Source of the DNA: Oligoflexales bacterium
Lineage (GTDB): Bacteria > Bdellovibrionota_B > Oligoflexia > Oligoflexales > RGVZ01
DNA length: 64,000 nt
Direction: 5' to 3'
Assembly (NCBI GenBank): GCA_947494335.1
Contig: CANLUT010000001.1
Span: 62,001-126,000 of the forward strand
The notes beneath the pieces were generated by a model that ran no database searches, was not told where the DNA came from, and saw nothing but the letters and a program-made list of their open reading frames with translations. This document shows, piece by piece, positions 52,795-62,942 of this stretch; within the stretch, counting starts at the first letter, position 1, and each line of letters begins with the position of its first letter. Both the position numbers and the translations under genes were made by a program.

Positions 52795-54429
52795 ATGACA
52801 GAAGCTACTGCCAATGCATTAAACCAAGAATCTGTGTCGAACCGGCCCCGACGAAGGCTGGCAATTCCTAAGGAGTCCTTTATTGGAGAGCGGCGGGTTG
52901 CGATTGCGCCTGCGAACATAGCAGCTTTTCAAAAGTTGGGATTTGATGTGAGCATTGAGTCAGGGGCCGGTCTCGCGTCAGGCTTTTCGGACGCCGACTA
53001 TTCGAAGGCTGGCGCTTCGATAGCTATCAACGTCTCTGAATTATTTGGGGCTGCCGATGCAGTGCTGAAGGTTCGGCCGCCAACCCAGTCTGAGATCGGG
53101 ATGCTGCGCCCTGGGACCTTCATTGCAAGCTTAATTCAGCCCGCTCAAAACCAAGACTTGTTGGGACATTTAGCGAGAGCCAAAATTTCAGCTTTGGCTC
53201 TTGATATGATTCCGCGCACCACAAAGGCCCAAAAGATGGATGTCCTCAGCTCCATGGCCAATCTCGCAGGGTACCGGGCTGTGATTGAGGCTGCTGCAGC
53301 CTTCAGTCGCCCGTTCACCGGTCAGATTACTGCAGCGGGTAAAATGCCTCCGGCAAAAATTCTTGTGATTGGAGCTGGCGTTGCAGGGTTGGCAGCAATT
53401 GGTGCTGGTCGTGGACTTGGCGCTATCGTTCGAGCTTTTGATACTCGTCCCGAGGTCAAGGAACAGATCACCAGCATGGGTGCGGAGTTTCTTGAATTGA
53501 ATTTCCAGGAAGATGGATCTGGTGAGGGTGGCTACGCAAAGGTCATGTCCCCAGAGTTTATCAAAGCTGAGATGGAGCTATTTGCGAAGCAGGCAAAAGA
53601 GGTCGATATCATCATCACAACCGCTCTTATTCCAGGGGTTAGAGCTCCGATTTTAATTACAGAAGAGATGGTTCGTTCGATGCGTCGTGGTAGCGTTGTT
53701 GTGGATCTTGCAGCTGAGCAGGGTGGAAACTGCGCTCTGACAAAAGCTGGCGAGATTGTTCAATTTGATGGGGTATCCATCGTTGGATTTACAGACTTAG
53801 CAGGACGAATGGCTTCTCAAGCGAGCCAGCTTTTGGGTAACAATATGGTGAATCTTCTCGATGCCATGTGTACCACTGGAAAAGAAAAAACTGGATTTAG
53901 GATTGATATGGACGACGAAACAATTCGTCCCGCGATGGTGGCTCACCAAGGAGATGTCACTTGGCCTCCACCAAAAAAGCCAGCAAGCCCTTCTCCCGCC
54001 AAGCCGGCAGCTCCGGCCAAAGCTGCGGCTCCTGCCGCAAAGAATCACGGGGGACATGGTCATGGTTCCGCTCCAACTCAAATGGATGGACGTTATGTTC
54101 TAGCCTACTGGATTGTTGGTGGAGCCTTTTTGTGGTGGCTGGGTCGGTCGGCTCCAGCTGAGTTCATCAATCATCTAACGGTCTTTATTTTGGCGTGTTT
54201 TATTGGCTGGCAGCTTATTTGGAATGTAACCCCAGCCTTACATACGCCCCTTATGAGTGTAACAAATGCAATTAGTGGGATTATTGTTGTCGGTGCGATG
54301 CTTCAGGTGTCTGGTCCCACGAATGCTGTCAGCACTTGGTTAGCGGTATTAGCTGTATTGGTTGCTACGATCAATATCGCGGGTGGATTTTTGGTAACCC
54401 AACGCATGCTTAAAATGTTTAGAAAATAA
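52795..54429 (+). CDS. pntA: NAD(P) transhydrogenase subunit alpha, single-chain form
   Basis: 544 residues from ATG 52795 (AGGA 11 bases upstream; the track start is four codons earlier). Proton-translocating transhydrogenase component: domain I binds NAD(H) ([56 protein letters not shown]), then an Ala/Pro/Lys linker with a HGGHGHG cluster, then about four membrane helices. Domain I and the membrane part are fused, as in E. coli PntA, not split into PntAA and PntAB as in Rhodospirillum. It works with PntB, which follows after 2 bp, to make NADPH from NADH using the proton gradient. Confidence 0.96.
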   Translation: MTEATANALNQESVSNRPRRRLAIPKESFIGERRVAIAPANIAAFQKLGFDVSIESGAGLASGFSDADYSKAGASIAINVSELFGAADAVLKVRPPTQSEIGMLRPGTFIASLIQPAQNQDLLGHLARAKISALALDMIPRTTKAQKMDVLSSMANLAGYRAVIEAAAAFSRPFTGQITAAGKMPPAKILVIGAGVAGLAAIGAGRGLGAIVRAFDTRPEVKEQITSMGAEFLELNFQEDGSGEGGYAKVMSPEFIKAEMELFAKQAKEVDIIITTALIPGVRAPILITEEMVRSMRRGSVVVDLAAEQGGNCALTKAGEIVQFDGVSIVGFTDLAGRMASQASQLLGNNMVNLLDAMCTTGKEKTGFRIDMDDETIRPAMVAHQGDVTWPPPKKPASPSPAKPAAPAKAAAPAAKNHGGHGHGSAPTQMDGRYVLAYWIVGGAFLWWLGRSAPAEFINHLTVFILACFIGWQLIWNVTPALHTPLMSVTNAISGIIVVGAMLQVSGPTNAVSTWLAVLAVLVATINIAGGFLVTQRMLKMFRK

Positions 54430-54431
54430 GG

Positions 54432-55904
54432 ATGAACACCGTGTCTCAAACTCTACTTACCGTTAGTTATCTCTTAGCAAGTGTGTTTTTCATTTTGAGT
54501 CTTGGTGGGCTTTCAACCCAAGAAACTGCCCGCCGTGGGAACCTTTACGGCGTGGTAGGGATATTGGTTGCCCTCATTGCCACGGCCTTCAGTCCAATGG
54601 TGACTGACTTTACTTTGCTGATCCCAACGATTGTGGTGGGTGCTGTCATAGGCGCCATCTTAGCTGCAAGAGTGGCAATGACAGCAATGCCAGAATTGGT
54701 TGCCATTTTGCATAGCTTTGTGGGGTTAGCTGCTACGATCGTGGGTATTGTCAATTTTATGCAGGCTCCCCACGGCGCCGGATTAGCAGGTGATCACGGT
54801 GCAATGACGTTAATTCACGATGTCGAAATATTTATCGGAGTTTTTATCGGCGCTATAACGTTTAGTGGCTCAATTATAGCGTTCGGAAAGCTTAGAGGAT
54901 CGATTTCTGGAAACCCTTTGTTGCTCCCTGCTCGTCACTGGCTGAACTTAGTTATGGTTCTTTTATCTATATGGCTTGGCGTTTTATTTGCGCAATCAGC
55001 GTCAACCGGAGTTGATCCATTTGTGGCAGGAGCGCTCCCGGGACTAGTCCCGTTACTTGCAATGACTTTGATCGCTCTCATTATCGGTGTCCATATGGTT
55101 ATGGCTATCGGTGGTGCTGATATGCCGGTCGTTGTATCGATGCTCAACAGCTATTCGGGTTGGGCTGCCGCCGCTGCCGGCTTTATGCTTTCCAACGATC
55201 TTCTCATTGTTACGGGAGCCCTCGTTGGAAGTAGCGGAGCGATTTTGAGTTATATTATGTGCAAAGCGATGAATCGTGGTTTTATCAGCGTGATCATGGG
55301 TGGTTTTGGAACCACATCGGCGAAGCCCGCCGGATCAGCTGCAACTGCTCAGGCTCCAGCAGGCGAGGTTATCTCCGTCGATGCGGCAGAGGTAGCCGAC
55401 ATGCTCAAGTCAGCACGTAGCGTTATCTTCGTCCCAGGATATGGTATGGCTGTGGCACAGGCGCAGCATCCCATTCGGGAGATCACTGACATCCTTCGTA
55501 AAAGTGGGGTGAATGTCCGGTTTGCGATTCATCCTGTGGCTGGTCGTCTACCTGGACACATGAATGTATTGCTCGCAGAAGCAAGCGTTCCTTATGATAT
55601 CGTTCTTGAGATGGATGAGATCAATGAGGATTTTTCTGGCACCGATGCCGTGGTGATTGTTGGCGCAAATGACGTGGTAAATCCCGCAGCACAAACAGAT
55701 GAATCTAGTCCAATCTATGGAATGCCAGTGCTTGAAGTATGGAAGGCTAAAACCTGCGTGGTTTTGAAGCGAGGAATGGCATCTGGCTATGCAGGTGTGG
55801 ACAACCCTCTTTTCTACAACAGCAATTCTCGCATGCTTTTTGGTGACGCCAAGAAGAGTATAGATTCTGTGCTGATGGCGCTCAAAAGCGCGGTAGCATC
55901 CTAA
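54432..55904 (+). CDS. pntB: NAD(P) transhydrogenase subunit beta
   Basis: 490 residues. The N-terminal about 290 residues hold eight or nine membrane helices ([41 protein letters not shown]). The C-terminal domain III binds NADP(H): [54 protein letters not shown] and [19 protein letters not shown] are all hallmark sequences. A low-complexity linker ([19 protein letters not shown]) joins the halves. Membrane complex with PntA; the two genes are 2 bp apart. A hairpin at 55924 ends the transcript. Confidence 0.97.
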   Translation: MNTVSQTLLTVSYLLASVFFILSLGGLSTQETARRGNLYGVVGILVALIATAFSPMVTDFTLLIPTIVVGAVIGAILAARVAMTAMPELVAILHSFVGLAATIVGIVNFMQAPHGAGLAGDHGAMTLIHDVEIFIGVFIGAITFSGSIIAFGKLRGSISGNPLLLPARHWLNLVMVLLSIWLGVLFAQSASTGVDPFVAGALPGLVPLLAMTLIALIIGVHMVMAIGGADMPVVVSMLNSYSGWAAAAAGFMLSNDLLIVTGALVGSSGAILSYIMCKAMNRGFISVIMGGFGTTSAKPAGSAATAQAPAGEVISVDAAEVADMLKSARSVIFVPGYGMAVAQAQHPIREITDILRKSGVNVRFAIHPVAGRLPGHMNVLLAEASVPYDIVLEMDEINEDFSGTDAVVIVGANDVVNPAAQTDESSPIYGMPVLEVWKAKTCVVLKRGMASGYAGVDNPLFYNSNSRMLFGDAKKSIDSVLMALKSAVAS

Positions 55905-55923
55905 ATAAAAAATATCTAGATCA

Positions 55924-55949
55924 CGCCATAAGCCTATATGCTTATGGCG
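55924..55949. terminator. Hairpin between pntB and the convergent 55942 gene
   Basis: CGCCATAAGC-CTATAT-GCTTATGGCG, 10-bp perfect stem. The run of T after it is short on the plus strand; on the minus strand the stop codon of the 55942 gene lies inside the stem. Confidence 0.65.
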
Positions 55950-57189
55950 TAATTGTTTTTGAAACACTTGGAAACGTCAGAGCCCCAGATCCCGAGAGCC
56001 ATGACTCAATATTACTTCGCTTGCCTGACTGTCCATCCCAAACGGCACCAATCATCAAAAAATCTAAATCTGACGAATCTGTTGAAAATGTAATTCCGGT
56101 CTGACTCTGGCAGCCGCCAGTTTTTGAACAGTTCGAGTTTGATGTCGATATCGCTAAACTTGTTCGGACAGAACTCAGGTTGCTAGACGAGTATTCGTAA
56201 GCGCGGTATAGGAAACCATCCGTATCATTTCCCGATGTTGAAGCGATCTCTGAATAGAGGTCATTTTGGCGATCAAATTTGGACACAATCCCTTGTCCAT
56301 CAGTTACGGTCGAAAAAAGTCCTGATGAGCCGTCTAGAGTGCCTTTGATGAGAAATCTGAATCGTCGACTCCAATATGTATCAGACGACTCAGCCCTTAG
56401 GATCCCGTTTACTGGATCTACAGAAACAACAGAGCCTCTGGTACCTGTTGCTGTCGCGGAAATGTTTTGATTGTAGTCGTTTCCTTGCATTCGCTTTGAC
56501 TGGTCCCAGTTCTCGATAAATTTGAATCCAACAAAGTCACTTTTGATCGTGAAAAATAAATTGAAGTCGAAATTGGCAGAGGGCACAACTACATGCACGC
56601 GTTTCTGCCAGTCTCCCGTGCTTGTGGCGTAGGCGGTGAGGTTTGCGGTTAAAGCTTTGCCACTCATTTCTTCTAAATTTTTGGCGCTCCAACCACATCC
56701 TTCAGTGATTGATAAGCTGCGATCTTTATACTCTGAGCCCTCCTCTGTGTATGAAATCGAACCTATAACTCGCTCAACGTCGCAAAGCATGGCTTTATAT
56801 TGATTGAGGCTCCCAGCTAGTGTTTCAGTACTTTGGCTGCTGTTTACCTGACAGAAAAATACAGTTTGAGCGTACTTCGAATTGCCCGTCGCCATGCGTT
56901 GACTTGTGGATTTGTCCCAAGGTTCGCCATTGAGTGAGCAGTCGGGAAGATTTGGGTCCTGGAGACTGTCAAGACTGGTATCATTTAAAATGTTATCTGT
57001 CCGGTAGTTCGTAAGAGTGGTGCCCGGAGATGCTCGATTAGAGGATGCCAAAACCTTTATGGCATAACCCATCGCATCGCTGCCTTGCGCCAAAGCGCTG
57101 ATGTAGGATGGCGTGGAATCATTTTGCGACTTTTTACCGCAGCTATGGATACCAACCACAATAAGTACCAGTACAGTTCTACGTAACAT
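55942..57189 (-). CDS. Lipoprotein of unknown function, co-transcribed with the M64 peptidase
   Basis: 415 residues. Lipoprotein signal MLRRTVLVLIVVGIHSC. The mature part is beta-rich, with paired Cys (NLPDCSLNG, FFCQVNSS, MLCDVER, CGWSAKN, NCSKTGGCQSQ), many Ser/Thr/Asn and no membrane helix. It ends in a stretch ending VSKTITP. No family recognised. Starts 16 bp after the M64 stop on the same strand, so the two are expressed together; substrate binding or anchoring for that peptidase is possible. The last bases overlap the terminator hairpin. Confidence 0.75.
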   Translation of the reverse strand: MLRRTVLVLIVVGIHSCGKKSQNDSTPSYISALAQGSDAMGYAIKVLASSNRASPGTTLTNYRTDNILNDTSLDSLQDPNLPDCSLNGEPWDKSTSQRMATGNSKYAQTVFFCQVNSSQSTETLAGSLNQYKAMLCDVERVIGSISYTEEGSEYKDRSLSITEGCGWSAKNLEEMSGKALTANLTAYATSTGDWQKRVHVVVPSANFDFNLFFTIKSDFVGFKFIENWDQSKRMQGNDYNQNISATATGTRGSVVSVDPVNGILRAESSDTYWSRRFRFLIKGTLDGSSGLFSTVTDGQGIVSKFDRQNDLYSEIASTSGNDTDGFLYRAYEYSSSNLSSVRTSLAISTSNSNCSKTGGCQSQTGITFSTDSSDLDFLMIGAVWDGQSGKRSNIESWLSGSGALTFPSVSKTITP

Positions 57190-57205
57190 AGGCGTAGCTA
57201 TCCCT

Positions 57206-58867
57206 TCATTTGATCATGATGGTCTGCCGTGCGGAGACGGATTCAGTACGAATTTCAGGGGTGCGAAAGGTGACCTCTACTTCAAGGCTGGTGACGTCAT
57301 TAGCAGCATCGAATGCAATAGATTGTTGATCTTTGAATTGAGTCAGCTCTTGGCCTCTGGTAAACCACCTGATATCAATTTTCTCTCCGGCTGCTCCGGT
57401 TCCTCCGCTCCTGAATTGACCGAGTCCAAGTGTTTGAACTTGAGCGGAGACGCGAGATCCTGCTCGCGAAGCTTTGGAGGAGTCAATGATGTCAATGCGG
57501 TCAAAAAACTGACTCCAATTGTTTTCTTGGCAAATTGGGCAGAAAAACTCATGGGTCATATCGCGCATGAGGCAGCTCTCGTTGGTTGGTCGGTATCCTG
57601 CAACGTCGAGATATTGATCGAAGTTTGGAAATGCACCGACAAAGCCTGGCTCGTCGTGAAAGTCGTGCGCATACTCATGTACTGTCAGTGATGAAATCCA
57701 GTTGTTGTGATCGGAGATATTTTCACTGAACGCGAGTTTCTGAGCTCCCCTTATCAACCCGGGAAGCTCTATATTGATAAAGCTCCGGTCGGTGCGGTTT
57801 GGACTGACAAATGATACAGGTTGATCGTTTAGTTTAATCGACAAAGTATCGTCCGTCTCAATGCCTGAAGCGCTCAGACGAATCCATGTGCGGGCAAAGA
57901 GTCCGTCACTTTGCATGTTTATCGAAAACGGACCTTTGTCGAGTTTGTGCCATGGCCATCCGATATAGCGGGCAACCATAGGCTCAGCTCGCATGTTGGA
58001 GCGATCCGTGCTCCAGTCACGCCAACGGGGTGATGTCGCGGTAGTTGAGTAGTTTGCTCCAAAGTAGCCCCCGCCATCGTACTCTTCGCCAACACGTCCA
58101 AAATTGTGTCCGAGTTCATGACGAAGAACAACAGTTCCGCTAGTAGGAGAGCTGGTAGAGATAGCAAACTCTCCACCGAGACCGCCATAATACGGATCAT
58201 TTGCAATAACAACGGGGTAGTCGCATCCAGGGGCTCGTCGACAGCTTTCTCGGATCGCGGATTGTTTACTAGGGAAAATTGCGCGCAGAGTTTCTCCCTC
58301 GCGATACAGTCCGTAGGCTGTGTCTATGGGGCTACCTTTGCCGATTCCCGACGAGTTGCTTGGACGGAAAACAGCGTGAACATTAAAAACTGGCAGATAC
58401 GATGTGAAGGTCTTACCGACAAACATGTCGTTGACCAGTCGTTGAATATCGGCAAAAAACTTCTCTTTTTCAGCAGCAGTATAACCATCTCCCATAAAAA
58501 CCAAATCAATTCGATTGGCTGCTGGGCCGCTGTCTACAATCGTTCGAACCTCGTCCGCAGCAGCATCATCAAAATCTCGGACTAAAGGTTTGACGTGATG
58601 ATCGGCAATCCATTCATTGATTTTTCTAGTGTTGGTACCAAGGAGCTCGATGATGCGACCAGCCTGCACAGGCTGATGTTCGACGACTAATTGGGGATAT
58701 TCGGTTTTCGAGAAATCGACAGGCTGGACCATCTCTGCGGACTCTCGAGAAACAACGGTCATGTTCCCGCGTTCGTCTTTAAGAATTTTGACTTTCGTTA
58801 CCTGAGTGCCCGCAATCGATTGTCCTGCTATGACAATCGATGCCGCTATCCATGCGGATCTGATCAT
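57206..58867 (-). CDS. Secreted M64 family zinc metallopeptidase (IgA-peptidase-like)
   Basis: 553 residues from ATG 58867 (GGAG six bases upstream, MIRSAWIAASIVIAGQSIAG signal); the track start is four codons upstream. Residues about 110-370 form the M64 domain: RIDLVFMGDGYTAAEKEKF, FNVHAVFRPSNSSG, the zinc motif VVLRHELGHNFGRVGEEYDGG with HExxH and the downstream Glu, and PMVARYIGWPW. The C-terminal about 180 residues are beta-rich and may bind substrate. M64 was defined by an IgA-cleaving enzyme from Clostridium, but most members have other, unknown targets. Co-transcribed with the 55942 lipoprotein. Confidence 0.92.
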   Translation of the reverse strand: MIRSAWIAASIVIAGQSIAGTQVTKVKILKDERGNMTVVSRESAEMVQPVDFSKTEYPQLVVEHQPVQAGRIIELLGTNTRKINEWIADHHVKPLVRDFDDAAADEVRTIVDSGPAANRIDLVFMGDGYTAAEKEKFFADIQRLVNDMFVGKTFTSYLPVFNVHAVFRPSNSSGIGKGSPIDTAYGLYREGETLRAIFPSKQSAIRESCRRAPGCDYPVVIANDPYYGGLGGEFAISTSSPTSGTVVLRHELGHNFGRVGEEYDGGGYFGANYSTTATSPRWRDWSTDRSNMRAEPMVARYIGWPWHKLDKGPFSINMQSDGLFARTWIRLSASGIETDDTLSIKLNDQPVSFVSPNRTDRSFINIELPGLIRGAQKLAFSENISDHNNWISSLTVHEYAHDFHDEPGFVGAFPNFDQYLDVAGYRPTNESCLMRDMTHEFFCPICQENNWSQFFDRIDIIDSSKASRAGSRVSAQVQTLGLGQFRSGGTGAAGEKIDIRWFTRGQELTQFKDQQSIAFDAANDVTSLEVEVTFRTPEIRTESVSARQTIMIK

Positions 58868-58930
58868 AAGAGACTCCATAAAGTAATGTTCTAGGGAGCA
58901 TTATGACCACTAAATTAGTGAATGCAAAAG

Positions 58931-58959
58931 AAAAAATGCCGCAGTGAGCAGCATTTTTT
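58931..58959 (-). terminator. Terminator of the SH3 lipoprotein-like gene
   Basis: AAAAAATGC-x-GC / GC-x-GCATTTTTT (one C/A mismatch) with a 5-nt loop, flanked by A and T runs, so it could act in both directions. It lies between the 59004 gene and the M64 gene. Confidence 0.65.
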
Positions 58960-59003
58960 GTCGTTGACATAGTTGGTTGATAATCTGGTCGTCGAATACG
59001 GTT

Positions 59004-59825
59004 TTATTTGCGCTTGTTGTACCCGACACCTTTTTCCGACAGTCCGTTACCTTTGACGAAAGATCCATCGTGAAGTTCTGCCCAATTACCGTTTTGATAG
59101 ATGAGTGGGTGCTCACCTTGCTCAAATTCACCGACGACTGGTCCATTTGGCGATGAGTGACGGGTAAGCTGTCGGTTTACATATTTTACCTTGCCTTTTC
59201 CGGGCCAGTTCATATGGGGATTTTGAAACGGACTTGCCGCTGCGCGAGCAGCGCTATCGCCTGCCGCAGGTGTCGCAGCGGCTTGATCAACTGGTGGCGT
59301 TGTTTCGGTGGCAACGGTCGGGTCAACGGGAGCACCGTTTGCCGATGGAGTTTCAGTTACTGGTGTTAGGCTACCGTTTAGTGGAAGATTCTCGGTTAGA
59401 GGCGCTGATTGGTTTAGTGGTGCTGATTGGGTCAGAGCCGGATTGGCGGTCTGATTGAGAGGCACGGGATCCTCAGCTGCCACGTTATTCATAGATTCAC
59501 CCAGAGCGGCATCGGCATTTCCGTTGCCACCAGAGGAGTTATTGCTTCCCGCATTCGCGGTGCCAAAGTTGTCAGAGCTTCCGCCTTCTACGTCATTATT
59601 CATGGATTCGCCCTGAGCTAAGGCTTCGTCGCCCCCGCCACCATTGAGAGACGCGTTATTACCTGAACTATTTTCAGACGGACCTTGTTCAGCCGCTTCG
59701 CCATCGACCAGCTCACCTTGCTCTCCACCTGCGCTATCGCTGGCGCAGCGTATTGCTAACATTGGAGTCATTAAAAGCACGAGCTGCAATACCAATGATT
59801 GCTTTAACGCTTTGCTTGGTCGCAT
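59004..59825 (-). CDS. Exported SH3-domain protein with low-complexity linker
   Basis: 273 residues from ATG 59825 with AGGAGG upstream (track start is 23 codons earlier). The N-terminal hydrophobic helix LVLQLVLLMTPMLAIRC ends in Cys, but Arg at -1 makes the lipobox non-standard. Next come about 150 residues of Gly/Ser/Asn/Glu-rich sequence with a duplicated GESMNN unit, then an Asn-Pro-Leu-Thr repeat (SAPLNQSAPLTENLPLNGS) and an Ala/Pro stretch. The last 60 residues are a bacterial SH3-like domain (KVKYVNRQLTRHSSP, VVGEFEQGEHPLIYQNGNWAEL), often a peptidoglycan or peptide binder. Probably a cell-wall-directed protein with a flexible stalk. Confidence 0.8.
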   Translation of the reverse strand: MRPSKALKQSLVLQLVLLMTPMLAIRCASDSAGGEQGELVDGEAAEQGPSENSSGNNASLNGGGGDEALAQGESMNNDVEGGSSDNFGTANAGSNNSSGGNGNADAALGESMNNVAAEDPVPLNQTANPALTQSAPLNQSAPLTENLPLNGSLTPVTETPSANGAPVDPTVATETTPPVDQAAATPAAGDSAARAAASPFQNPHMNWPGKGKVKYVNRQLTRHSSPNGPVVGEFEQGEHPLIYQNGNWAELHDGSFVKGNGLSEKGVGYNKRK

Positions 59826-59975
59826 GTGGCCGTCCTCCTGAGGATCTCTTCCAAAGTTAATCCTTAGGAGTATCGACAGGAATTGACGGTACATGAGAAA
59901 AAATTACCTAGCTGTGTCGATAAGCATTTTGTCGAAATAGAAAAAAGAAGATCAAAACCAAATCAGTACGGCTGT

Positions 59976-62303
59976 TTATTCAGCTGCAGTAATCTCGAAA
60001 GATGGCTTACCGTCTTGTCCTAGATCAGCCTTGATCTTGCCCCCTTTTTTACTGATTTTTCCAAATAATAACTCATCGGAGAGAGGTTTTTTGATCTGAT
60101 CTTGAATGACCCTGCCAAGTGGGCGGGCTCCGTAGGCGATATCGTATCCTTTGTCGACTAACCAGAGGCGGAGTTTTTCAGTGCAAACAAGCTCTATTTT
60201 ACGTGACGCCAGTTTGCTCGCCACATCTTTAAGGAATTTGTCGACGACTTTGAGAACGATCGGACGTTGCAGAGGTTTAAAGGTGATAACGCCATCGAGA
60301 CGGTTTCGGAACTCAGGCGAGAATATATCCTTGATCGCCTTCAGCTCGCTTTCTTCGGAGGCTAATGCGGGTCGTCCGAAGCCTATATTACCCTGGAGCA
60401 AGTCACGAGCTCCAGCATTGGTCGTCATGATGATGATCGTGTTTCGGAAGTCAGTTTTTCTCCCGTTATTGTCAGTCAAGGTCCCATGGTCGAAGACCTG
60501 GAGTAAAATATTCTGCATGTCGGGGTGGGCTTTTTCAATCTCATCGAGCAACAATACTGCATGCGGTGACTTGTTTATCGCCTCCGTCAGCAGGCCACCC
60601 TGTTCGTATCCGACATAGCCAGGCGGGGCGCCGATAAGTCGACTGACTGCGTGACGCTCCATATATTCAGACATATCGAAACGAACAAACTCAATGCCTA
60701 GGACTTGAGCCAATTGTTTTGCGACCTCTGTTTTGCCGACGCCTGTAGGACCGGCAAATAAGAAGCTGCCGATTGGTTTGTCCGAACTTCCAAGGCCGGC
60801 TCTGGACATTTTGATCATATCCGACACTGCTTCGATCGCTAGATCCTGACCAAAGACCACAGATTTCAAATTCGTTGCTAAGTCCTTCAGTTCCTTGCGG
60901 GCCTCGCTTGAAATTTTTTCTGCTGGAACACGGGCCATTCTTGCGATGACCCTCTGAACGTCTTCGATCGTGGTACGTTTTGGTCGCGGCGAATCTTTTC
61001 CGTGGCCCTTCAACGCAAAGCTTGCACCAACTTCATCAATGACATCAATTGCTTTATCAGGAAGCTTTTTATCCCGTAGATATTTGATTGATAAATCCAC
61101 TGCTGTTTTTAGAACTTCGTCTGGAAACTTCACATGATGGTGTGTTTCATAGTGACTGCGTAGACCCTTAAGAATTTTGACGGTGTTTTCTGAGGAGGGT
61201 TCCTCCACGTCTATTTTCTGAAATCGACGGCTCAATGCGGCATCGGATTCAAAATGTTGCCTGAATTCCTTAAATGTTGTGCTGCCAATGCAGCGAACAT
61301 CTCCGCTGCTGAGTGCCGGTTTAAGTAAATTACTGGCATCCATCGTGCCGCCGCTGACTTGTCCTGCGCCAACCACTGTATGAATCTCATCAATAAAAAG
61401 AATCGCATTTTTCTGTTTACGAATTGCTGTGACCACACTTTTAAGTCGTTGCTCAAAATCACCGCGAAACTTGGTTCCTGCTAAAAGAGCTCCCATGTCA
61501 AGGGAGTAAATCACAGCATCTTTCATCGGATGGGGGATATCGCCTTGCGTGATTTTCCATGCAATACCCTCCGCTATTGCGGTTTTTCCGACGCCAGGAT
61601 CTCCGACAAGAAGAGGGTTGTTTTTTCTGCGCCGACACAAGACCTGGACACAGCGTTCAATTTCCTCCTCTCGACCAACTAACGGATCTATTTTCCCCGC
61701 TTTGGCTTTTTCATTAAGGTTGACAGCCCAATTTGATAATGGATCTTTTGATGACTTGCCGCTGCCCTCTTCGTCGTTTTGATCCGGTCTGCGAATGCTC
61801 TCACTTTCGGATTCCTCTGACTCTTCAGGGCTGGCGATCAATTTATCTTGTTCGTGACCAGCCTCGTCAGGTAATTTTGCCAGTCCGTGGGATACAAAGT
61901 TTATGATGTCAAAGCGAGTAATGCCTTGCTGCTGCATGATATAAACCGCAAACGAATCTCGCTCACTAAACATGCTAATGAGAATATTCTCACCGCGAAT
62001 GCGATCTTTTCCAGCGGCTCTAACATGCTGGGCTGCCCTCTGAATAACTCTTTGAAATCCAACTGTAGGTTGCGGCATTTGACCAGCGCGTAGCATTCCG
62101 GTGGGTATGTGTTCCGAAAAAAAGTCTTCGAGCTTACCGCGAGTTACTTCCACAGATCCGCCGCATGCCCGTATGGCTTTGATTGCTGACTCGTTTTGCA
62201 AGAGAGCAAAAAGAATATGTTCAATGGTCACGTATTCGTGCCCGCGACGAGCAGCCTCACTTACTGCTAGATTCAAGCTTACTTCAAGGTCGTGACTGAT
62301 CAT
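59976..62303 (-). CDS. clpA: ATP-dependent Clp protease ATP-binding subunit ClpA
   Basis: 775 residues. AAA+ unfoldase that feeds substrates to ClpP and receives N-degron substrates from ClpS. N-domain (1-150) with VTIEHILFALLQNESA and an acidic linker (EESEESESESIRRPDQNDEEGSGK). NBD1: [14 protein letters not shown] and ILFIDEIHTVVGAGQ. NBD2: [16 protein letters not shown] and [16 protein letters not shown]. It lacks the long M-domain of ClpB/ClpC, which fixes it as ClpA. It lies 51 bp downstream of clpS, the usual order. ClpP is not in the window. Confidence 0.96.
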   Translation of the reverse strand: MISHDLEVSLNLAVSEAARRGHEYVTIEHILFALLQNESAIKAIRACGGSVEVTRGKLEDFFSEHIPTGMLRAGQMPQPTVGFQRVIQRAAQHVRAAGKDRIRGENILISMFSERDSFAVYIMQQQGITRFDIINFVSHGLAKLPDEAGHEQDKLIASPEESEESESESIRRPDQNDEEGSGKSSKDPLSNWAVNLNEKAKAGKIDPLVGREEEIERCVQVLCRRRKNNPLLVGDPGVGKTAIAEGIAWKITQGDIPHPMKDAVIYSLDMGALLAGTKFRGDFEQRLKSVVTAIRKQKNAILFIDEIHTVVGAGQVSGGTMDASNLLKPALSSGDVRCIGSTTFKEFRQHFESDAALSRRFQKIDVEEPSSENTVKILKGLRSHYETHHHVKFPDEVLKTAVDLSIKYLRDKKLPDKAIDVIDEVGASFALKGHGKDSPRPKRTTIEDVQRVIARMARVPAEKISSEARKELKDLATNLKSVVFGQDLAIEAVSDMIKMSRAGLGSSDKPIGSFLFAGPTGVGKTEVAKQLAQVLGIEFVRFDMSEYMERHAVSRLIGAPPGYVGYEQGGLLTEAINKSPHAVLLLDEIEKAHPDMQNILLQVFDHGTLTDNNGRKTDFRNTIIIMTTNAGARDLLQGNIGFGRPALASEESELKAIKDIFSPEFRNRLDGVITFKPLQRPIVLKVVDKFLKDVASKLASRKIELVCTEKLRLWLVDKGYDIAYGARPLGRVIQDQIKKPLSDELLFGKISKKGGKIKADLGQDGKPSFEITAAE

Positions 62304-62354
62304 ATTGGCCTCCCCGGCAGAGCTTGTCCGTCACCAAGTAAACATCCAAACCAC

Positions 62355-62702
62355 TTACACCTTCTCCATTGTACACTGCAATGGGTGTTCATTCTCACGA
62401 GCGCATTCCATGACTAACGATACCTTCGTTTCGGCGATTTCAAACGGGTAAACACCGCAGACCCCAACCCCTTTGTGATGAACCGCAAGCATCACTTCGG
62501 TGGCTGCGTTTCGATCTTTGGAAAAGTAGTTTTCAAGGATCATTACAACGAAGTCCATCGGAGTGAAGTCATCGTTGTGCAATAAAACTCGGTACAAGGA
62601 AGGGGGCTTGGCTTCAACTTTGCGTTCTGTGACAACAGAGGTCCCAGACCCAAGATCACCTTGGTCACCAGACGATTGTCCCATTACGAAATCAAATGCC
62701 AC
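62355..62702 (-). CDS. clpS: Clp adaptor protein ClpS
   Basis: 115 residues from GTG 62702 (AGG upstream; internal ATG at codon 7 possible). Binds proteins with bulky hydrophobic N-termini and delivers them to ClpA. The signature [21 protein letters not shown] holds the conserved N-D-D and the N-degron pocket, followed by [26 protein letters not shown] with the pocket His-His. The N-terminal about 30 residues are the expected flexible extension. Clustered with clpA. Confidence 0.96.
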   Translation of the reverse strand: MAFDFVMGQSSGDQGDLGSGTSVVTERKVEAKPPSLYRVLLHNDDFTPMDFVVMILENYFSKDRNAATEVMLAVHHKGVGVCGVYPFEIAETKVSLVMECARENEHPLQCTMEKV

Positions 62703-62942
62703 TCGCGTTTACCTCGCTCAAATAGGAAGTCAAAATAAGACTATCCTTTATCCATAATAGTAGTCGGAAATGAGTACAATTTCCTGTCACTTTTGCAAAA
62801 ACTTAAGTCCTATCAGAAGGTTGTCAAGGGCAGTTACTATAAGGGGGCGGATTTATTCATTTAAATATTAGTAGAGCACCAGGGAGCCATGTATCGCCGC
62901 TCTAGTGGTCGCTGACACGATTTTTTAACTTGGGTTGTGGTC

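Noticed and set aside
57113-57691. 192-codon plus-strand ORF opposite the M64 peptidase
   Set aside because: Overlaps the conserved C-terminal part of the peptidase and the lipoprotein start; no independent signals.
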